The notes under the pieces are model-generated. The model had not been told where the DNA came from, did no database searches, and worked only from the letters and a program-made list of their open reading frames with translations. DNA of 64,000 nucleotides from NCBI GenBank assembly GCA_003993805.1, contig RSEF01000001.1, positions 92,475,348 to 92,539,347 on the forward strand. Reading direction: 5' to 3'. This stretch comes from Himantopus leucocephalus. Its lineage: Eukaryota; Chordata; Aves; Charadriiformes; Recurvirostridae. Each line of letters opens with the position of its first letter. Position 1 is the stretch's first letter. A program made the position numbers and the translations under genes. This document shows, piece by piece, positions 59,031-64,000 of this stretch.

Positions 59031-61890
59031 TCAATAAAAGCATTCTGTCTTATTGTGTTCCTCCACTGTAGAAGGTTGCCCACTCAGGAGACATTTTAAA
59101 GAAGTTTAAAAAATACTTCGACATCTTTAGTTGTTTATTAATGTTTCTGTTGTTGTCACTGATTTTCTGTCCCAGGTTAAAAGGAGACATGAAGAAAAGC
59201 AACCAAACAAGATGCATGTGTTGGACACATGAAAGCCATTGGATGCACTTTCTTTTACCAAAGGTGATAGCATGAAGACTATCAAAATTCCCATTGTCTA
59301 CATAGTAGATATTTTTTATACTGGAGACTTGACTGGGATTTTTTTTTAATGCTGCTATAAAAGATATGGATACAGAATTCTCCCAGTGACATCTTTTTAG
59401 TGAGGAACTAAATTGTGTGAGCAATAAGCTACAATGTTTACAACTCGGATTTGCACAACTTGAGGTACGTTTATAACTAGCAGGTTCTGTAAGAATTCTG
59501 CTTTTGTTTTCCATAACACTTAGTTTTATGACACTAAGATCATTAACTTTATAACATGAATTCCATATGTTGAAAATGTTGGCAGAAAATACACTGCCTT
59601 AAATCTGATAGAAAAAATGTGATACAGTTAATCCATAGATTTCTTTTACTTTCATCTTCCACACAGAGGAAAAGTCCAATAGCACTCAAGAGTGATTTTG
59701 CCAGACCCTATTTTTATTGCTATTCATACTGCAGTTCCAGGGAACCAGTACATATTTCTAGGAAGTACTCATTACCAGTTTCAAAGAAATATTTTTTTTA
59801 AAACCTCGAAGGATTTGGGTATTGATTCTATAAAGAAAAAAAAAGCACCAGGATATCAGATATAATTAATGTACTGTTTCTGACAGCCGATAATTCGTAT
59901 GCTAGTGAACAGCTTTAACCCACCACAGCATCCTTCACTGTGCAAATGACTTTATGCTCCTAAGTAGTGCTTTGTCTAAAGAACATTCTTTGACTCTTTC
60001 CCAGGTGTACATCTTAATGATGGAAACTGTTGGTACTGCTTATTTCTAACATTTATGTGGAAGAGCTGGTAAAAATTTGGCCTTCTTTGCATCTTGAATA
60101 TTGCTTGTGACTTGATCCTTATGTGCATGGATTCATACACTGCTAGTATTATCGGTGTGACAAATCAGGGGAAAGGGATCTCATGGGCTTTCAAACATTC
60201 TCCTGCCAAAATCAGCATCCAGAAGGTTATACTGAGGAAAATACATGCTATGATGTCCAGACAATGTAGCCTGACTCACCAGTGAACCTCTTGTCTCCTT
60301 TTTCAGATCCTTGGGGTGGAAAGCGGAGGACGAACTTCCACAGACCTTCTGCCAGAGAAGGGCATTCTGAACACTCTCCAGAGATAATGTCTGGTCTGTT
60401 CAGAGCTATAAATATGTACCTGCCTTCACTATGGCCATGTACGTTCTTTTCTCCTTTGCCTACATATAGAATAGAGCTTTCCACAAACACACAAGATAGA
60501 GCTGTACAGAAGACTGCATGCAATTTTTGCTTCTGCTCTGGGCTAAGAGGATAGATGCTTACAGTTTTCCTTGACTTTTTTAAAAAAAAGCTATTTTTCT
60601 TCTGTGTTTGTTTCTAGACAGACCAACTTTATACAACAACAACAATTCAAACAGCACAGGTTTTGAAAAATTGGAAAGGCTTTGCAAGGTATTAGGTCCA
60701 TCTGTAAGTGGAAAATACATTGGTTTGTACTTTTTCAATGAATCACTTTTCTTAAATAAAAAAGCAAAAAAAAAGTGCAAAGCGCAGATTTTGAGGTTTC
60801 TGAAACTCGCTGTGAAAATTTTGCACAGCCCTGTGTAATAGTAACTTTAACTTGACACAGCCCAGTTGTTCTGGTTCTTTATTTCAGGCTTCTTTATTAC
60901 ATGCACCTGTTTCAACTAACTCGTAGCTGTTTCTGAAACTCCTGATTGGCCTGCAGCCAGGAAGCACTGTGTGTTCCCACAGTTAATATGATCTAGGTCT
61001 TTAGAGGGTTCATGGGGATGTGTGTAATATGAAAGTCCAGACAGATAAAAGCTTTCCCCTTACTTCTGCTCAACAATAGCTTTGCCTGTTTACTTCTTCT
61101 GGTCTCACTACCAAAAATTTGGGAGAAGACGTTGTTCTTTTAAAACGTCTCCTGCATAGGCTGCACTTCAAGTTCACAACGAGTTCAGGGGAGTTTTGCA
61201 CGGTTTTGGATTTCATTACGACCAGTTCATGCAACTCTGGACTAATCCTGTCTGTCCAGTTCCATAGTAAAAAATGTGGGCCTCTAATGACATCAACAAA
61301 TAAAAATAACCAGCTAATTTAACAATAAGTACATTGTGCACTTGAATGTAAATGTAGAGATGCATTTTCGGTTTGTACTTTCATGTTGGTTCTGGGTAAG
61401 ATTAGGTAAAGTAAAGCTTTTAGTAAGAAAATATGATACTGTCACCCTATTTCTGGAAAAATGAGGCTTTGTGTGAGAGTGCTCTGTGGCTGTAAAGCAA
61501 GGAATCTGGTAACAAGCTCTCTGGAGAAAGGCTTGCCCATTGAGCTCCAAGGGACTCACTGTCCACAACTGGTTACCATATTTTGGTTTGCGATAGCCAC
61601 ATGCAAAAACATGCCTCCTTCTCTAGCAGCAACCCACAATTTCAGTATCTCCTCAAAATCTAAAAGTGGGACAAACCTGTGTTAAATCAATTTTTAAACT
61701 TTTTTTCACATAATTTCATTCTTAAGAGAAAAAAAATTAAAAATCTGTTTCACCACTTCCTAGAAATTTTTTTTCCAAAGGTCACAAAGGACATATATTT
61801 TTATGTGTCTCAGGAATATTTTTCAGAAAACTCACTCCATTAGAAAGTAGCTGCACACAATTTACATGATTTTTTAGAGGATTTGCTCTT
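59031..61890. other. unique AT-rich non-coding DNA
   Basis: No gene recognised. The 154-codon minus-strand frame (59050-59514) has no recognisable domain, signal peptide or homologue known to me and lies in AT-rich DNA where one such frame is expected by chance. A pyrimidine stretch ending CAG at 60304-60306 looks like a splice acceptor, but the sequence after it has no matching donor. Confidence 0.5.
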
Positions 61891-61910
61891 TGATATCTAT
61901 GGAGATATCA
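61891..61910. other. perfect short inverted repeat (8-bp stem, 4-base loop)
   Basis: TGATATCT and AGATATCA flank ATGG. It is AT-rich, has no T-run after it and no neighbouring gene, and is probably incidental. Confidence 0.7.
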
Positions 61911-63049
61911 ATCAAGAGGAGCAGACAGGCTTTAACTGCAGGCATGAAGAGAAGCACTTAACAGGGTATTTTTCCGTTCTGCAGCACTGTGGTTGCATGA
62001 AAGCAAAATGTGATACTTGGTGAGATCAGAAAATTAGAACCTGAATCAATAATACTGCAGTTGTTTTGGGGAGGGTCAGTTTAAAGACACAGCAGCAAAT
62101 TGTGATTTAATGGAGTTAAAGGAGAAACACCGCATTGTAGTTATGAGAAGAGTTTATTTTAATGTTGCGAAGCATACTTTACTAAACATTTGGGAGAAAA
62201 CAGAGTCTATCTAAACATAAATATTGGAACATTTCTAAATGATATTAAACACTTACTTAGAAAAAAATAGATTTCTCTAAAGTCTGTAAAGTAAATTTGC
62301 TTACTGAATTCTACAAGGAATGAGGAATACACACAACCAAAAAAAGATCAGGTGGGCAGAGAAAGAGAGTAAAGAATTCTAGAAGTGAAATTCAATTTTA
62401 TTTTTGCATTGAAAGCCTTATTATCTAATCCTTTGACCAGCTCTATGCAGAAAATCAGGCTAGTGGGAAAAGAAAGAGCTATATTTTGAGCTGCAGAAGC
62501 AATCAACCTGAGATATATCTGCCCAGACTGCTGGAAACATCTCATTCACTGGAGGTACAAATGGCCTTTGACAGAAGAAGCCAGGTGCCTCCTCCAGCAG
62601 CCTGTCCCACTCCTTGCTGTAGGTTACCCTCTGCTAGTTGAGCTGGTGGAACAGAGTTTGCTTTGCTTCCTGTTCTGGTCACAGTTTACAATGTTTTAAA
62701 TTGGAAGGTGGGTTTTATATTGAGACGCTGAGAACTGGAGTGACTGTGGTGTCCCATTTTGCCAGCTCTGGCTGCAGAAGACCAATAACAAACAGCTTCA
62801 GGGCAGAGCATCTTTTCAGTGAGTCACTGCTGTTAGAGGATCGGTTAGACCAGCCAAACCAGACAGAGGACTACTACTGGTGGTCAGTGGTTTCTGCCCA
62901 AGATTTGCTGAGATTCTGGGACCTTAACCTCCGTTTCAGTCTGCGGGCAGGAATGTGTGCAGAGGACAGAATTTTCTGCCCCATCCTCCCCAGCTATCTT
63001 TCTACCTGTGTGACCACTTCTTACTTCATTACTTCTTGCCTTACCTAGA
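61911..63049. other. unique non-coding DNA, with a 136-codon open frame of unknown meaning
   Basis: The plus-strand frame 62638-63048 (136 codons) is preceded by a stop and ends at TAG. Its product is rich in Ser, Cys, Leu and Trp with no motif I recognise. The DNA from 62560 has higher G+C and coding-like mixed composition, so it could be an old retroelement or gene fragment, but nothing supports translation. Confidence 0.35.
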
Positions 63050-63600
63050 TGAACTAATCCCCCCTCCCACAGACTCCATGTCCATTTAGTTTCAGTGTTG
63101 CCCTACTGATCCCCTCACCCACCTATTCCTTTTTCTTTCTTTTTTTTCCCCCCAAGCCATTTCCATTTTTCTCTAATCAGAGCTTCTTTTGTTAACCCAT
63201 CCTGATTCTCATACGCATTTGAGGATCTTGTGACACCTCTGGTTCATATTTTTCTCACTTTCCTTCTGGGTTCCCCCCATCTCCATGGACCTTTACATCT
63301 ACCTCAGTGTTGTCATCTCCCCTCTATCTTTGTCACACCTTTCACACAGTCAGTCCCAGAACTTCTTAAAACCATCTTCTACATTTAGAGTTCTTTTTGC
63401 AGTCTGTCATCACTGTCTTACCTGACCACTAGGTCTGAATAACCACATTTCTTTCCCCAGCTTCCAAATCGAGTATCTACTCACCAAGCCTGTTTTCACC
63501 ACCAAGGATACCTCTTCCCATCTGTTTCTCCATCTGCTTTTGCAGGATCCTTTCCCTCATCTCAATTTTGATTATTATTCTACCTACACATTGATTGGGC
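63050..63600. repeat. pyrimidine-skewed block
   Basis: For about 550 bp the plus strand is strongly pyrimidine-biased, about 72% in 63061-63120 and 82% in 63121-63180 by count, without being a simple repeat. It contains TTTTTCTTTCTTTTTTTTCC (about 63130-63149) and many CCTT, TCTC and CATCT words. It may be the decayed tail of a retroelement or a strand-asymmetric mutation product. No gene is seen. Confidence 0.5.
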
Positions 63601-64000
63601 ATCAGCAAAGAGGTCTTTATGCTTTTGTCCTTAAGGTCCTGGAATAACCAAAACCAGCTATTTCACGGAAATCCAGATTCATCCTAGAAGTCCTGAACTG
63701 AATATTGGGTATTCTGGCAGTCTTCTTGAATGCTTCAGGCACAGAAACAGTGAGGGAATAAGATTATTGCTCCAAGGGTCTGAAACATACACAATCCACT
63801 CAATACCAGCAGCTGTAGGAGGATCAGACATGATTATTTTATCTGCTGCATGCTGCCAGCATCTATAAGACAAATGTAAACTAACTTTTTTTCCCCCACA
63901 TAGTTTTTTAATTTGATTGCATTTTGGATGGGTCCAGGTTTTAGTGATTTGTTTCCATCCACAATTATTTCAGATCCCCCCAAACTAAAAATAAGATTTT
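63601..64000. other. unique non-coding DNA at the window end
   Basis: No gene or repeat recognised. Confidence 0.55.

Noticed and set aside
59050..59514. 154-codon minus-strand open frame as a gene
   Set aside because: It has no domain, signal peptide, splice context or recognised homologue. The residue content is that of AT-rich random DNA, and one or two frames of this length are expected in 64 kb read six ways.
60304..60400. Exon beginning after the CTCCTTTTTCAG acceptor-like site
   Set aside because: All three frames are open only for a short distance, no matching donor is evident, and the peptides are not recognised.
61891..61910. Hairpin as a transcription terminator or small RNA
   Set aside because: The stem is only 8 bp and AT-rich, without a T-run, and bacterial-type terminators do not apply to this genome.

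Overview
This window looks like nuclear DNA of a bird, or of a close archosaur or turtle relative. It is vertebrate-style, AT-rich, CpG-poor sequence carrying two CR1 retroposon copies with the typical avian 3' end, a solo LTR of a type familiar from bird genomes, and very old amniote repeats (a MIR-type SINE, an antisense ancient CR1, and palindromic MITE-like remnants). No protein-coding gene, rRNA, tRNA or CRISPR array can be supported on either strand. The longest open frames are about 186, 154, 138 and 136 codons. None resembles a known protein, and each is explained by chance or by low-complexity sequence. The window is best read as a gene desert or the inside of a very long intron.

Layout: 1-421 is a young CR1 3' end. 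422-8242 is unique AT-rich sequence broken by a C-run gap and a cluster of assembly faults, in which direct duplicates of 28 to 261 bp sit on either side of single N characters. 8243-15697 is unique DNA with a (TG)n microsatellite and homopolymers. 15698-16197 is a solo LTR, followed by a 100-N scaffold gap. 17174-17393 is a probable MITE. 24621-25353 holds two polypyrimidine microsatellites. 28446-28954 is an older, internally deleted CR1 with a broken reverse transcriptase. 30286-35290 is mostly unique.

From about 35.3 to 46.4 kb the base composition is richer in G+C. Two CpG clusters there (about 41871-42067 and 44555-44813) are the best candidates for function, as a CpG island, distal regulatory element or non-coding RNA promoter. 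From 46.4 to 64 kb the sequence is again AT-rich and contains fossil repeats: a palindromic element at 49933, a MIR-type SINE at 50375, an antisense ancient CR1 at 56090, and a probable RTE-type LINE remnant near 58875. A long pyrimidine-skewed block lies at 63050-63600.

No operon-like or pathway relationship exists in this window. I found no convincing new biological system. The most useful observations are the systematic contig-end duplications, which inflate the window by about 700 bp, the CpG clusters, and the fossil repeats recognisable only from deep homology. Repeat assignments rest on recognition from memory, not on a database search.
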